Positions 49,040 to 60,159 are shown, numbered from the stretch's first letter. The stretch is DNA of 64,000 nt from Adiantum capillus-veneris (GCA_014529385.2 CM043963.1:101805912-101869911); one strand, 5' to 3'. Notes: generated by a model from the letters alone, not told the origin. Translations and numbers: made by a program.

Positions 49040-49560
49040 GAAATCTCCTTTTCATTCCTCTTTGCTTGGTGCAATTGGAACGATGAGTTGTCCGCCTTTA
49101 GGTGATAGTTTGAGTTTATTAATATCCCAATCTAGTACTGCCTTGTACGTCCGCATCCATGAGATTCCAAAAATCATTGTTTCATTCATGTGTTCATCTG
49201 GTAAGCATACAAATTGATGAGGGAATGAACATCCATGTACTATCACATTTAAGTTGACTACTCCCAGTGTCGGTGTTGGGTTCTTGTTGCATCCTTTGAT
49301 AGCTGATATTCCTGAAGTCAAAGACTGATTCGTTGCTTTCTTGTACGTGGAATAACTAATTGCATTTACTCAAGCTCCTGTATTGACCAATGCACTTGTT
49401 CTATGATTGTTCAGTTGTACTTTGATGCAAAGGTCCATACCATCTAACCATTCATCATCTGTTGACACTGCATCTTTCTGTAATTCCCATAGTCGTTCAT
49501 CTAGTTCCAGAGTGTTGATGGGAATAGGTAATTCTTCATTTTCGAGAGCAGCTTTCCTTT
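49040..49560 (-). pseudogene. Second retropepsin-like domain after integrase
   Basis: In the frame that leaves integrase: LDERLWELQKDAVSTDDEWL, DLCIKVQLNN, then the active-site motif ALVNTGA (Asp to Asn) with a stop at 49372-49370. The body follows with LGVVNLNVIVHG, QFVCLPDEHMNETMIFG and ISWMRTYKAVLDWD. These are the strands and ILG-like motif of a complete aspartic protease. Its place downstream of integrase is unusual, because gypsy proteases normally precede RT. Confidence 0.75.
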
Positions 49561-49649
49561 TGAGTACTCAAAGATGAGCTTTCTCTTGGGCTTCATCAAT
49601 GACCTGCTGTCATTTTATCTTTCTTTGCTTTGCTACATGCATTTTTTCT

Positions 49650-50925
49650 AGCAATTCATTGGTTAGTGGCAAATTGTACTTCTTTAAATGGCATCCACTA
49701 ATCCAATTAGCCATTGGTTCACCAGCTAGGGTGGACAACCTAACCGCTCCACTTGGATATACGTCTTCAATGATAAACGGTTTGTTTCCCTTTTTCTTAA
49801 ACTTAGGAATGTGTTGCTTAAGGGAGTAGATTAAAACTAAGTCCCCTTTTTTGAAGATTTTTGTAACTAGATGGGAATCAAAAAACTGTTTTTGTTTTCG
49901 ATTTTGTGCATAGATGTGAGCTACAGCAATTAGCCTTTGCTCATCAAGCTTTTATAAATCTTCAAGCCTCTCTGAAAATTCATGTCCAGTCCACTCAAGA
50001 TCCTTAGCCACCCTTAGTGTCGGCAATAGAAATTCTATCGGCAGTATGGCATCAAGACCATAAACAAGGTTAAAGGTTGTAACATTTAAAGCTGTCTGAA
50101 TGAAAATCTATAAGCCCATAGAGCGGCATGGAGATTCATTTTCCAATCAGTCCATCCTGAACTAACCACTTTAGTCAACACCGAGCTAAGAATTTTATTT
50201 GTATGCTCAGCTTGTCCATTTGCTTGTGGGTGATAGGGAGCCGATTTATTATGGATGACCATAAATTTATTAAGCATATACTCAATTACCTCATTGAGGA
50301 AATGAGTTCCCCTATCACTGACAATTTCTATTGGCAGTCCATATCTTGTGAACACATTCTCATACAAGAATGTTGTTGTGGTTTTGGCATCATTCTTTTG
50401 GGTTTTTTTAGCCTCTGCCCACTTGGTCAAATCGTCTGTAGCTACAATGATATATTGAGCTTGGGTTCTATAAGCAGGTGGCTGTATTGGCCCAACAAAG
50501 TCTATACCCCATTTTGCAAAAGCTCTAGCCCCATCATTGGTCTTAAAGGCATGCTATCTACACGGGTTGGCATTTTAGCTCGTTGACATGCATCACACCT
50601 TCGAACATATTCCTTGGCATCTACAAAAAGTGTTGGCCACCATATGCCTGCCATTAAGATTGCTCTCACGTGGTTTCACTAGAAAAGTGACCTCCGGCTA
50701 ATCCAACATGTATAATGGGAGTATATTCATCTTCATTTTCACAAAGACGGAGATGTTGATCCTTTCCTCTCTGATACAACTGGTTTCCAATAAGAACATA
50801 GTCTCTTGCTTCAGTTTCAATTGCTCTTTGTCGGTGTTTACTCATATCCTCAGGAAATGTTTGGTTTGATAAGTAAGTAACTAGATAGTTACTCCACTTA
50901 GGAACAAGTGATATTTGGAACAATG
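49650..50925 (-). pseudogene. Inner element integrase with H2C2 module 2
   Basis: A linker (SKHRQRAIETEARDYVLIGN, QLYQRGKDQHLRLC) leads to the canonical zinc finger at 50580-50720 (HVGLAGGHFSSETT, IWWPTLFVDAKEYV, C-DACQ-type pair). The core 50086-50560 has DDLTKWAEAKK, IVSDRGTHF and YHPQANGQAEHTNKI with the Asp and Glu in place. The C-terminal domain 49650-49900 has KGDLVLIYSLKQHIPKFKKK, VYPSGAVRLSTLAGEP and WISGCHLKKY. I see no chromodomain after it. Confidence 0.9.
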
Positions 50926-51129
50926 TCACATGAGGTATGGGTGCGTGTTTCTGGCATCGAGGACATTTTTTACAAATGAGTGAACATCACTCCTCATGGT
51001 TGGACAAAATACTCCAAGTTTCAATATTCGTTGCATAGTTTGGTCTTTTGCAAAGTGAAGTCTTACTATGGTAATATGTGCTTGACTTAGGTATTGGGTT
51101 TTCTCCTCAGGATTAATGCAAAGAAGCAA
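50926..51129 (-). pseudogene. Inner element H2C2-type zinc module 1
   Basis: AHITIVRLHFAKDQTMQRIL and KLGVFCPTMRSDVHSFVKN resemble the integrase H2C2 zinc finger (H...H...WPTM..DV...C..C). The Cys pair is altered to NVLDARNTH. It precedes a second module with the same pattern. Confidence 0.65.
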
Positions 51130-52059
51130 TATTCCATCTCGATTTCTTTTGTATACCTTCCAGCTAGTAATTGATACATAGCTGATTGCTCAATTAATCC
51201 GGCTATGGTCATCAATGATACCATATTTTCCGACCATTGAGGTATCATTTCCACGGAGAACAGATATGCATCTGGTAGATCATCATCTACTCCCTTTGGT
51301 GGTTCTCTTAATATAATCCTTGACAAATGATCTGCTCTTTGATGAGTGGTGCCCTTTTTCACAACTACAGTGAAATCAAATTCAAAAAACATAATGAACC
51401 ATCTCACTATTCTTCTTGTGTTGCACGGCTTGTTGACCAAGCACAATAAGGCTTGGTTGTCCACAAAGAACAAAAATTTGTTAGCTAATAGGTAATGTCT
51501 ATACTTTTTTACGGCATAGATCATTCCTAATCCTTCCCTTTCGGTGGTTGTATAGTTTTTCTCTGCCGTATTCAATCGTCTACTAGCATAAGAAATAGGA
51601 AAATCAATTTTTCCGTCTCCTGGTTGTTGGGCTAGTATACACCCAATGGAAAAATTGGAAGCATCTACATGTATGTGGAATATCTTATTCCAATATGGTG
51701 CTTTCAATATTGGAGTTGAAGTTAGAGCTTTCTTAAGCTTCATGAAGGATTCTTCACACTTATCAGTCCATTCAAAGAGTGTAATCGAGTTGTACATAGG
51801 TTTTGCAATTATAGCGTACATGCAAATGAATCGTCTGTAATATCTACAATGTCCCATGAAAGCTTGAACCCCTTTGAATGTTGTTGGTCTAGGCAAATCA
51901 GTAATAACATGAATTTTATCCATATCATTAGCTAAGCCATTTTTAGACACTATATGTACAAGAATTTTTCCTTGTCTGCCCATAAATGTGCACTTTTCAG
52001 GATTTGAGAAAATCCTATAAAGTCTACATTTTTTTGAATACCTTTTTGCGATGTTCAAA
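51130..52059 (-). pseudogene. Inner element RT thumb and RNase H
   Basis: A long open block (336 codons, 51087-52097): NPEKCTFMG, GVQAFMGHCRYYRRFI, FEWTDKCEESFMKLKKAL, the first RNase H Asp in IHVDASNFSIGCILAQ, TTTEREGLGMIYAVKKYRHY, FFVDNQALLCLVNK and RADHLSRI. The catalytic D-E-D residues are all present. Confidence 0.93.
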
Positions 52060-52600
52060 ATGATCAGCCCAAATTGATGAATGTACACAAAGATCATCCA
52101 TATATACTTCTAAGAAATTCTGGAGATATTCTTTAAAAGCATGGCCATCAACCTTTGAAAGGTGGCAGGAGCATTAGTTAACCCAAAAGGCATAACCCGA
52201 TAGGAAAAAATACCCCATTCAGTTGCAAAGGAAGTTTTATGTTGATCTTTGGGATCAACCAAAAGTTGATTGTATCCCAAAAATCCATCTAAAAAGCTGT
52301 AAGCTTCTTTTCTTGCAACTCGTTCTAAAACATGCTCAATGATTGGAAGAGGAAAGTTGTCTCTAATGGTGGTTGCATTCACTTTCTTCAGATTGACACA
52401 AACCCTTAATTTTTCATTTTTCTTGAGTACTACCACAATTGGAGACACCCAATCTGTGTGTTCAATTTCATAGATGAATTGGGCTTCCTTTATCTTTTCT
52501 ATCTCTTCTTTGATCTTTCTGGAGAATGTTTCATTATAAGTATATGGCCTCTATCTGCTTGGTTTCGCATCATCTCTCATAGGTATGGTATTTTGACAGA
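52060..52600 (-). pseudogene. Inner element reverse transcriptase
   Basis: RPYTYNETFSRKIKEEIEKI, then WVSPIVVVLKKNEKLRVCVN, LKKVNA.T..D.FPLP, SFLDGFLGYNQL and VMPFGLTNAPATFQRLM. The catalytic YMDDL is in a shifted frame near 52080-52120. 52110-52448 is the longest open block. Confidence 0.92.
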
Positions 52601-52796
52601 TTTTTAGATCAACACCCTTGAGGTCCTTATGAGACCAAGGAAAGATGTCTCAATATTCTTTCAGTAAGCTTAACAGAAGTTCTTCTTCTTCTTTCGTTAG
52701 GTCGTTTGCAATGTAGACATGTCTAGGCTCTTCTCCTGGTTCAGGCAGATCTATCTTTTTTGCATTTTTAGGTCCTTCGTAGGACTCACCCTGTTT

Positions 52797-53089
52797 TCAT
52801 AGTTCCCTAAGAGGTTGTTCGACTATGATTTTTTGGTCTTGTAGAGTATATTTCTTGTAATAGGATGAAACACTCATTACATCTTCTTTGCCCTCCTCCT
52901 CGACGGTTTCCATTTCAGTGGTATATATCTCCTTTAGAGCTTTCTTCAACTCTTGATACTTCTTTTTTCGTTCAACTCGTGTCATGGTTGAATGCTTGTC
53001 CTGGTATTTAGGTTTTGTTTGAGTTTTCTTTCTCATTTTTCTCGTTGTTTTTTATATTTCTTGCTTTTCGTTTAAAGGATATTTACCAG
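52797..53089 (-). pseudogene. Inner element pro-RT linker
   Basis: Charged linker (RVERKKKYQELKKALKEIY, EEEGKEDVMSVSSYYKKY) leading to EPGEEPRHVYIANDL and LLLSLLKEY-stop-DIFPWSHKDL near 52610-52740, which is the conserved entry to gypsy RT. Confidence 0.7.
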
Positions 53090-53229
53090 TGATTTTGTCT
53101 TTGACACAATCATGTGCATCTATTTGCATGTTGTCCCAAAGATTCCCATATTGCTTTCGTGGCTATGGCTATGCCTGTCCCACTATCCAATATTGCCATG
53201 GTTTCTATATCGTTATGTTTCACTGGAAG
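53090..53229 (-). pseudogene. Inner element protease-like motif 1 (short)
   Basis: ETMAILDSGTGIAIATKAIW is a retropepsin active-site motif (DSG) in the expected place between gag and RT. About 20 residues later comes a stop (TGA at about 53114), then Lys-rich sequence; the ILG motif and second half of a protease are not visible. It looks like a truncated protease. Confidence 0.7.
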
Positions 53230-54379
53230 GGTTGTATTTCCTTCTTCCCCTTCGTAGTATCTTCAACTTTGTTCATTGGAACGGACCTAATCTCTTTGTT
53301 ATCCAATTCGCGTTTCAATTTTCTCAATTTTTTTGCAATTAGCCTTGTTATCCCCACCTTCTCTAGAGCTTTTTGTAGATCGTTCCATAAATATGGTCTG
53401 ATTTTTAATAGTTCTCCTAAAGTAAGAGTGCATTGAATAGGTGTAGACGTGATTGAATGGATGTTGTCTACCTCTAGGGTCTGTTCTGCTCTTTTTATCT
53501 GAGTGGTTTTACATACTATGGATTCATCTTCATTATCTCCCATGTAAGAGGGTACTATTTTCAGAGTCATTGATTTAGACATTCCTGAGGCGTCAAAGCC
53601 GCAATCCCCATACAAGGATTGTACATCCATGTTCATATCTAGAGGTAGATTGTCTAACCGAACTTCCTCTATAGGAGCTGACTTCAGAGTTAGGCTCCCA
53701 TCATTAATCTCTCTAACTTTTTCCCACAAGTGTCCTGGCCAGTCTTCTTCTACGAACGGAATTCCATCTAAGGCATCTTCACTATCAGGCACTATAAGTT
53801 CTGGCTCTTTAATTTCAAGGTGGGGTTCTACCACCACTTTGGATTTCTCTTTACTCGTTCCTACCATAAGCTTCTAGGTTTCGCCATACTCTCAAGCTTG
53901 GGTTTTTGTTTTTCCAGCATCTCTTAAGTAATTCTTACCAGATTTTGATAAGTCTCAAGCTTAGCTGCTTCCATATCTGGAGAAGGATAGTTTTTCCATT
54001 TGTTTTCCATGTTTTGGCCTGCTTTAAGTCCCGCTTGGTAAGCTTCCAAAGCTACATTGATTGGCTCAAAAATTTTGTCTATCAAAATTGATCCTCCAGA
54101 TTTCACTGTGGTTTCCTTGATTTCACTTCCAGTTTCTTTCACTTTTTCCTGGAATAATTTCTTGGATTTCTCCTCGATTTTAGCCCTTTGTTTTTGTTTT
54201 CTCATCTCATATCTTTTGCTTCTGCTTCTCTTGGTCTTTTGAGAGGATATTTTAGTATTCTCCAAATCATCAGAGGAATTATGTTTCTTTTTCTTAGCGT
54301 GGGCTCTAGTGATTACCTTGATTGGAACAATAGGTTCACTCTCAGATGAGCTACTAGGAATCACTTGGACTACGTTCAC
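53230..54379 (-). pseudogene. Inner element gag-pro linker, charged region
   Basis: 53924-54379 is Lys/Glu/Ser-rich (KKKKHNSSDDLE, EEKSKKLFQEKVKE) and 53220-53867, in another frame, is acidic (EPELIVPDSEDALDGIPFVE) with TLTLGELLKIRPYLW and a Leu/Lys-rich helix. No domain is recognised. It joins the last zinc knuckle to the protease-like motif and is about 380 codons long, which makes the gag-pro part unusually large. Confidence 0.7.
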
Positions 54380-54399
54380 TACTGCTTTACCCTTGTCTA

Positions 54400-56781
54400 A
54401 AGGATTTTTTGGACAATCTTCAAGGAAGTGTCCTCCCTTTTTACAACATTGTATACAAAAAGCTTCAACTGGCTTAATGTTCTTGTCAGGCTCTGGGCAT
54501 TCATTTTTTCAGTGATTATCTACACCACATTTATGACAGTTCCCAGTTCTTGGCTTAATCATGGGTCTTACCATAGGAGGTCTAACACCTTGATTAGCTA
54601 CATAGTATATCAGTGAAAGCTCTGGTGTGGTATATAAGCCACAAGTTCTTCCATTGGTGGTGGAAGTGAATTATACCAGTCTCCTTCTACCATTATTGTA
54701 GATGGACTAGGCTCAACATAGGGTGTAAGAGGCACTAGTGCTTGTTCATTTAGGACTCCCTCTGAATGCATGTACTTTACAAGCACTGCATTATGTCCAG
54801 GATATGGAGGTTGTTGACCCAACACGGGTTGAGGTCTTTCCATACCCATTGGTGGTCTTTGATCTGGGGCCATATTAGGTTGCTATATGTACATGGGTTG
54901 TCCTTGTGGCCTCATAGGCATGTATTGAACATTCCCATCATACTTTGGTAGATAATAGCACTCATTGGTCTCATGGCTGGTCCATTTACATTCGATTGCA
55001 CACCATTTCTGCGGCCTAATTGGTTGTCCCTGTCGAGGTATCCCTTCCCCTGGTCCCCTCATAGGTGCTTTTTGCATGTTATTCATCATTTCATTCATCC
55101 TTTTGAGCATGTCTTCTATGGCTGTAAGCGGTGCTACAGGAGCCGTTCCCACTTGTGCTGGTTTGATGCATGCTGTTTTTTCACTTTGATTATCCTTCGA
55201 GACATCTTCTTCATTGAAAATATCACAATTGTCCCCTAAGTCAATAGCATCTGACACACACTCTTCTAGGGTAATATGTTTCTTGCTATACAATATAGCA
55301 AGAAGTTCTTCGTTTAGCAATCCCTCTAGAAACAATGATACTAACCTTTCTTCTGTACGTATTTCTGATTCTGGGCATCTTGCAATGTACTGTTTCATTC
55401 TAGTTGCACAATTCCTAACAGACTCACCTTGCTTCTGTTTGAAGCTATATATTTAAGCTATTGTGTTATGTTTGATCCCCGTTTTGGAACATGCAACTAC
55501 AAATCCTTGAGCTAATGTATTTAAGTCCATGATTGACCTTGGTGGAATGTTTTGGAACCATGTCAGTACTTTTCCTTCTAATGTCATTCCAAATCCCTTA
55601 AACTGAGTATAGAAATCAAATATGCATTCTGCTCTTAGCACTTGTTTAAAGCTTGCTAAGTGGTCATATGGATCCCCAGATCCACTATATTTTCTGACCC
55701 ATTTTTTAAATCAGCTAGTCTAACACGTTTATTTGGTTCAACTCACGGTCTCTTGGCAATTGGTCATGTTCCGAGTCCTTCAAACTAGTATGTTTGAAAT
55801 AGTGACTCATGTAGCCTTGGACTGGCTTTAGTGTCACCCAGTGTTCTTTGTGATGAGGTAGTTTCTGGTTTTTTAACATTATTCTTAGAAGATCTCTTGC
55901 GGAGTTCATCTCTTGGAATATTTTTTGGTCCTTCGCCCAATATCCAATCTCTTATAGAGTACCCTTGGTATTTGGTTTGTTCCACCTCTTCGGGACTCAC
56001 CATAACAAATTTATTGTTATAACAATCCCTAAATAGGTAGGTTGGTAGATCTGTTGAACCCTTGTCTTTGATTTTGAAGATATAGATGATCTTCATGGGT
56101 GTCAATTGTCATGCTTTGGCATGAGAAGTCCATAGAAGATCTTTGACGTTTCTATCCTCCCAACAATAGACTCCGATCCTAGGATTATCCGTGCTAAGCC
56201 GTTTCAATGGCTTCCAATCAACTTGATCGTATCCCTCGAATTCTAAAGTCGGTGGTCCTTCTTTTGTTGCCATATATGGAATTATGGTATTTACTTTTAA
56301 CTCCCATTTGTCTATTACATCAGGGTTTTCAACTTGTAAATACTGAGTTCCATTCTTATCCATATACATTTTTTCTTGTTTGTTTGCCCTGATTTTCTCT
56401 TCAAAACTTTATGTCATGGTCATTAATACGAATAGCATACTCTTCATTAGGATCCAGGTAAACCTGAGCTCCATGGCGATTAGTCTCGTAAAAAGTGAGT
56501 ATGTGTTTATATTGCATTGTCATTCCGGTTTCTGAATGAGTTGAATAGGAAGACATTTCAGATGTTGACTCTGAAAAAGTGTCTGAGACTTCTTAAAAGA
56601 TAGTGTCGAAGTGATCGTCTTGATTCACACTCTCTTCGGTGGATACTCTACTAGCGATCTCTCCAAATATGCCTTGATTTGCTAGTATACGATCATATCT
56701 AAGGTTCATATAGACTTGTGAAGCCCTGGATAGAGTACTTACCATCGGATTGACTTGTTATCAGCTTCTTCCACTTGACAT
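54400..56781 (-). pseudogene. Inner element gag
   Basis: The likely start ATG is at 56781 (MSSGRS), followed by two stops and then a long readable frame: LSRASQVYMNLRYDRI, MTMQYKHILTFYE and NEEYAIRIND. Frame changes lead to DKNGTQYLQVENPDV (56369), FKIKDKG and VMVSPEEVEQTKYQGY. The retrotransposon gag body (AECIFDFYTQFKGFGMTL, LTWFQNIPP, MKQYIARCPESEIRTEERLV) is at 55000-55700. Zinc knuckles follow: W-C-A-I-E-C..SHETNEC near 54960 (odd CX3C spacing), CHKCGVDNH with a stop near 54520, and CIQCCKKGGHFLEDC near 54420-54465. A single gag would pack the RNA; three knuckle-like motifs is more than usual. Confidence 0.85.
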
Positions 56782-58675
56782 GATTGCAACTTCTGTCAAG
56801 CTTTCAATTCCTTGTTTGCAACCTGATTTCTATATCAGTTTTAATCAAGTTAACTATTTTTCACAAAGACTGTACAATTTTTGATAACTATTGTGACTGG
56901 TCTATGTTTATCACTTCAATTTGAGCTAAGTGAGTCAGCAATTGAGACCTTCAGATTCTACTTTTGCAAAAAGCCAAAGGACTAATTTGCAACCTAAAAA
57001 CTGAGTGTACTAATTTGGATCCGACTGAAACCAAAATTGATCGATGGCCTTATATTATGTTGGTCTAACACTATACAAGTTCAAAAGTCCAAAATTGTGT
57101 CTCTGTGTATTAGAAGTAAATAATTACAATAAATTACTTTCCTCAATCTTTTGCACTTTTTGGCTTGTTTTGCAAGTAATCAACTTGTCAAGGTCTTTGG
57201 ACAAGTTTCACTGAGTTTGAGCAAAATTTGTCCCAAGTTATCAACTGTTTCATGTCCGCAGACTCAATTTTTGAGAATCTTGCTTAAGTCTCACTTTTGT
57301 GATCCAGATTTCACCAGATTTGATTTGTGTGGTTTACTTGATATGCTTGACCTTGTGGTATACTCAATTGAGCAAAAATTATCCAATTTTGTAGCAGATG
57401 TAAATAATCGCGATTATTTACTCCTGCTATTTTTATGTAATTTTTTGCCACAATCTTGACACAGATTGGTTAAACAGCTCAACTTAAGCTCCCTAGCCAA
57501 GTTTCATCAAGTTTGGATAATCCCTGTTCAAATGGTCAACAATTTTGCGTATGTAGACTGACTTTACAAATTTGGCCACAATTTTCACTCCAATGATTCA
57601 AACCTTACCAAATTTGATTTGTGGGCTTAATATGACATGATAAAACTAGTGGTATGCTAAGTTGGTCAAAAAGTTGAAAAATATGACAAAAGTAAATAAT
57701 CGTGATTATTTACTTCTGGCAAACTTTTGCATCTTTTTGGTCAACTGAGTATGTACTCTTGTTTTACACATCAATATAAGCCTATGAGTCAAGTTTCACT
57801 AAGTTTGAACCAAATTTTCCCAATTTACACTTAGGTTCTCGACAATCAATACAAATTTCAGTTTTTATCAAGGTTTTGGCAAGTTTGGTGATCCAAATTC
57901 TATGGGCCTTTACAAAAGATGTTTGTACACATGCATAGAGTCTCTGGTATCAACCTTGGTCACTTTTGAGCTGAAAGTAAATAATCGTGATTATTTACTT
58001 TTGGCCTAAAATGAGCACTTTTTCAACTTTTTCAGTGGACAGTCTTTTTATGATCTATTTTAAGCCTCTGAGTCAAGTCAAAACTTAATTTGGCCTAAAA
58101 TGTCAAGAAAAAGTAAATAATCTGAGTTTTTGCAAACTCTTGAAATTTTACCTCAAATGCGTCCTTAAGCTTACCCAATGGTTCATACAACTTTTAAAGC
58201 GTAATCTCTAATCGAATTCAATGGTGGACAGTCTTCTGGTGCCATTTCTAGCCGTAGACCTGAAATTCTACAAATTCACATAAACAACTCACAATTGATT
58301 CTTTTGGAGTGAGCAATGTTCTGAGTTCCCACCTTGGATTCTACTTACCCTACTCCTAGGTTCTACTGCAATGGGGTTGTGGAAAGTGTCCACAAACACT
58401 TGTTTTCTTATTTTTTATGGTTTTTTGAGCCTTGATCTTAAGACTTGTCTTGTCCATCAATCATTCTCAAAATCCTAATATAATCCTAGAGTCCTACAAT
58501 CCTAAAAGGTACTTAGCAAGTACACTTACTTCCAAGCTACCTCTACATAGCAAAAGACGACAATCTTAAGCTATGCATTTTTAAAAAGAAAGTTTTGATT
58601 CTAGGTGACCCTAGAGGAAGTTAAAGGATAACTTCACAAGACGCTCGTGTTTTTCCCTAGTTTAGGTCTCTTTGA
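56782..58675 (-). other. Inner element 5' leader
   Basis: About 1.9 kb between PBS and gag, containing the palindrome array at 57100-58150. No coding motif seen; frames such as 57151-57459 on + lack domains. Confidence 0.7.
57100..58150. repeat. Leader array of ~285-bp repeats with palindromic core
   Basis: The core has arms GTAAATAATC and GATTATTTAC around two bases. Copies start at 57116 (degenerate), 57400 (perfect 22-bp palindrome), 57692 and 57977, with a half copy at 58113. Spacings are 284, 292 and 285 bp. Text between cores is also similar, with GTTTCA...AGTTTG and CAATTTTG-type stretches. Confidence 0.85.
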
Positions 58676-58692
58676 TCGCCGAAAGCGGCACC
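58676..58692 (-). other. Inner element primer-binding site
   Basis: TGGTGCCGCTTTCGGCG on the - strand starts three bases inside the 5' LTR. The TGG pairs with a tRNA CCA end. I do not assign the tRNA; it differs from the initiator-Met site of the outer and copia elements. Confidence 0.7.
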
Positions 58693-58695
58693 AAA

Positions 58696-59603
58696 TGTGG
58701 GACAGGTGTTTAACCTCACTCCTATCTTATTGCAGACATAGCGAGAACCACGAATATAATTGTCAATCTATGGAACGAAGCTGATTCGACTAGTGCATAG
58801 AGGCTACAAGAGGCTGTCAATCTCTTGAAAAATAACAAACAACACGCATCTAACTCAAGCTACACTCAAATGACAGAAATCACCAAAAGCTAATCGCTCA
58901 TGGCAAACAAACCACAACCGTTATAGCATCAAATGACATCCAAACGTTACGAAACTTCTAGGACATGTTTATAAGATCTAAGCACACATGCTTATGGTTT
59001 CAAATCTCACTTTAGGTCAAGTGCAAAAATCAAGATTATTAACAGCAGTGAGTTTTTTATCTAGTCGTTTTCGATCCATAATGCATCTAAATGCTTACCA
59101 ATAATGCCCCAATATCCCGCCTATACTTAGTTTATGATTTTGAAGCTTAAATTCCTACTTATGATAAAATTTGGATGCGGGTCCGTGACACCAAAAGCTA
59201 CGGATTACCATGAAATGCTTACGTCAATACGTAGAGCTCTTACCTGCGGTTGCAACACAACAGACGACACTACAATATGAAAACCGAGAAGGGAGTAGGA
59301 AGCACGAGAAGGAGACAAGTGAGTGTCGTTAGCTCACGCCGTGTTTCTATTATCCAAAAACTTATAAAATACTTACAAAAGTTGGCTTTTATACCTTAGC
59401 CAAGGTTTTTGTGGTCAAAACTACTAATCTGGGAGCTCTAACTAAAGACAAGTTGATACAATCTGGAAGCTTGTAGCCCCGGCTCATCAATTACACAGTT
59501 TTTTTGAAAAGTAGGAGTTACAACATTCCCAATTCATCAAAATAATAAGTGTTTTTACAATAAAAGCTCCAAAAATGTTGTCCGAGTTAGCATGCTGCTA
59601 ACA
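58696..59603 (-). repeat. Inner element 5' LTR
   Basis: 908 bp; the - strand begins TGTTAGCATGCTG and ends TGTCCCACA. Close to 42019-42882, with an extra segment of about 50 bp near 59063-59118 that the other LTR lacks. Confidence 0.93.
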
Positions 59604-59608
59604 GTGCT

Positions 59609-60130
59609 TGCCACTAATGATTTTACTACTAGTTTTTATGATGTTTAGGCAAGTATGCATTCTGCCATTAAACATTCACAGGAACTTTACACTAAGCATG
59701 CTAACAAGCACCACAAGGCACACTAGATTAAGAAAGGTGATTATGGTATGCTTCGCATTGAAAAACGAAGGATCAAAAGTGTTGATACTAATATTTCTGT
59801 TAAACTTGCTCCTTGTTTTTATGGTCCTTCAAAATTCCTGATGTGATCAGTAATGTTTCATTTCGTTTAGACTTACACCCCTACCTACACATCACATTTA
59901 TGAGGATCCACCTTTGCTTGTGTGGACCAAGAAGAACAACTCATCCCTACACAACTAGTTGATCAGAAGACCACCACCACACACGCTGGTATGGTTTATA
60001 ATCGCTATCTTTTGACTTTCAAAGCCACCCTAGAGAGGATGCCAAGTGGATGCCTGAAAAGATTTTCCGCAACTTCCCAGACCTTCTCCACACTTTCCAT
60101 CACTCACGATCCAATTGATTCTTTATTGAG
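59609..60130 (+). pseudogene. Outer gypsy integrase end and chromodomain
   Basis: The text resumes directly after the second GTGCT: SIKLAPCFYGP-type integrase C-terminus near 59760-59840, FRLDLHPY, then DQEEQLIPTQLVDQKTTTTH and, with a frame change near 60020, HPREDAKWMPEKIF and NFPDLLHTF, a chromodomain-like end. It lies just before the 3' LTR. Confidence 0.85.
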
Positions 60131-60159
60131 CAACTGAGAACATTTTCTATCCCTGGTGG

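Larger units (their letters stand above)
42019..59603 (-). mobile_element. Inner giant Ty3/gypsy-type element, 17.6 kb
   Basis: LTRs 42019-42882 and 58696-59603; target duplication GTGCT at 42014-42018 and 59604-59608. Read on -, the order is 5' LTR, PBS, leader with repeat array, gag, short protease-like motif, RT, RNase H, two H2C2 modules, integrase and a second retropepsin-like domain. A non-coding spacer with a second repeat array, a large third ORF, PPT and 3' LTR follow. Gag-pol text uses RT-RNaseH-integrase order, so it is gypsy-type. I see no chromodomain. The size and extra ORF recall Tat/Athila/Ogre elements, but I would not assign the lineage without a tree. Frequent stops show the copy is dead. 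Confidence 0.93.

Noticed and set aside
57100..58150. CRISPR array
   Set aside because: Repeats are palindrome-cored at ~285-bp spacing, in a plant retroelement, with no cas genes; spacing and context do not fit.
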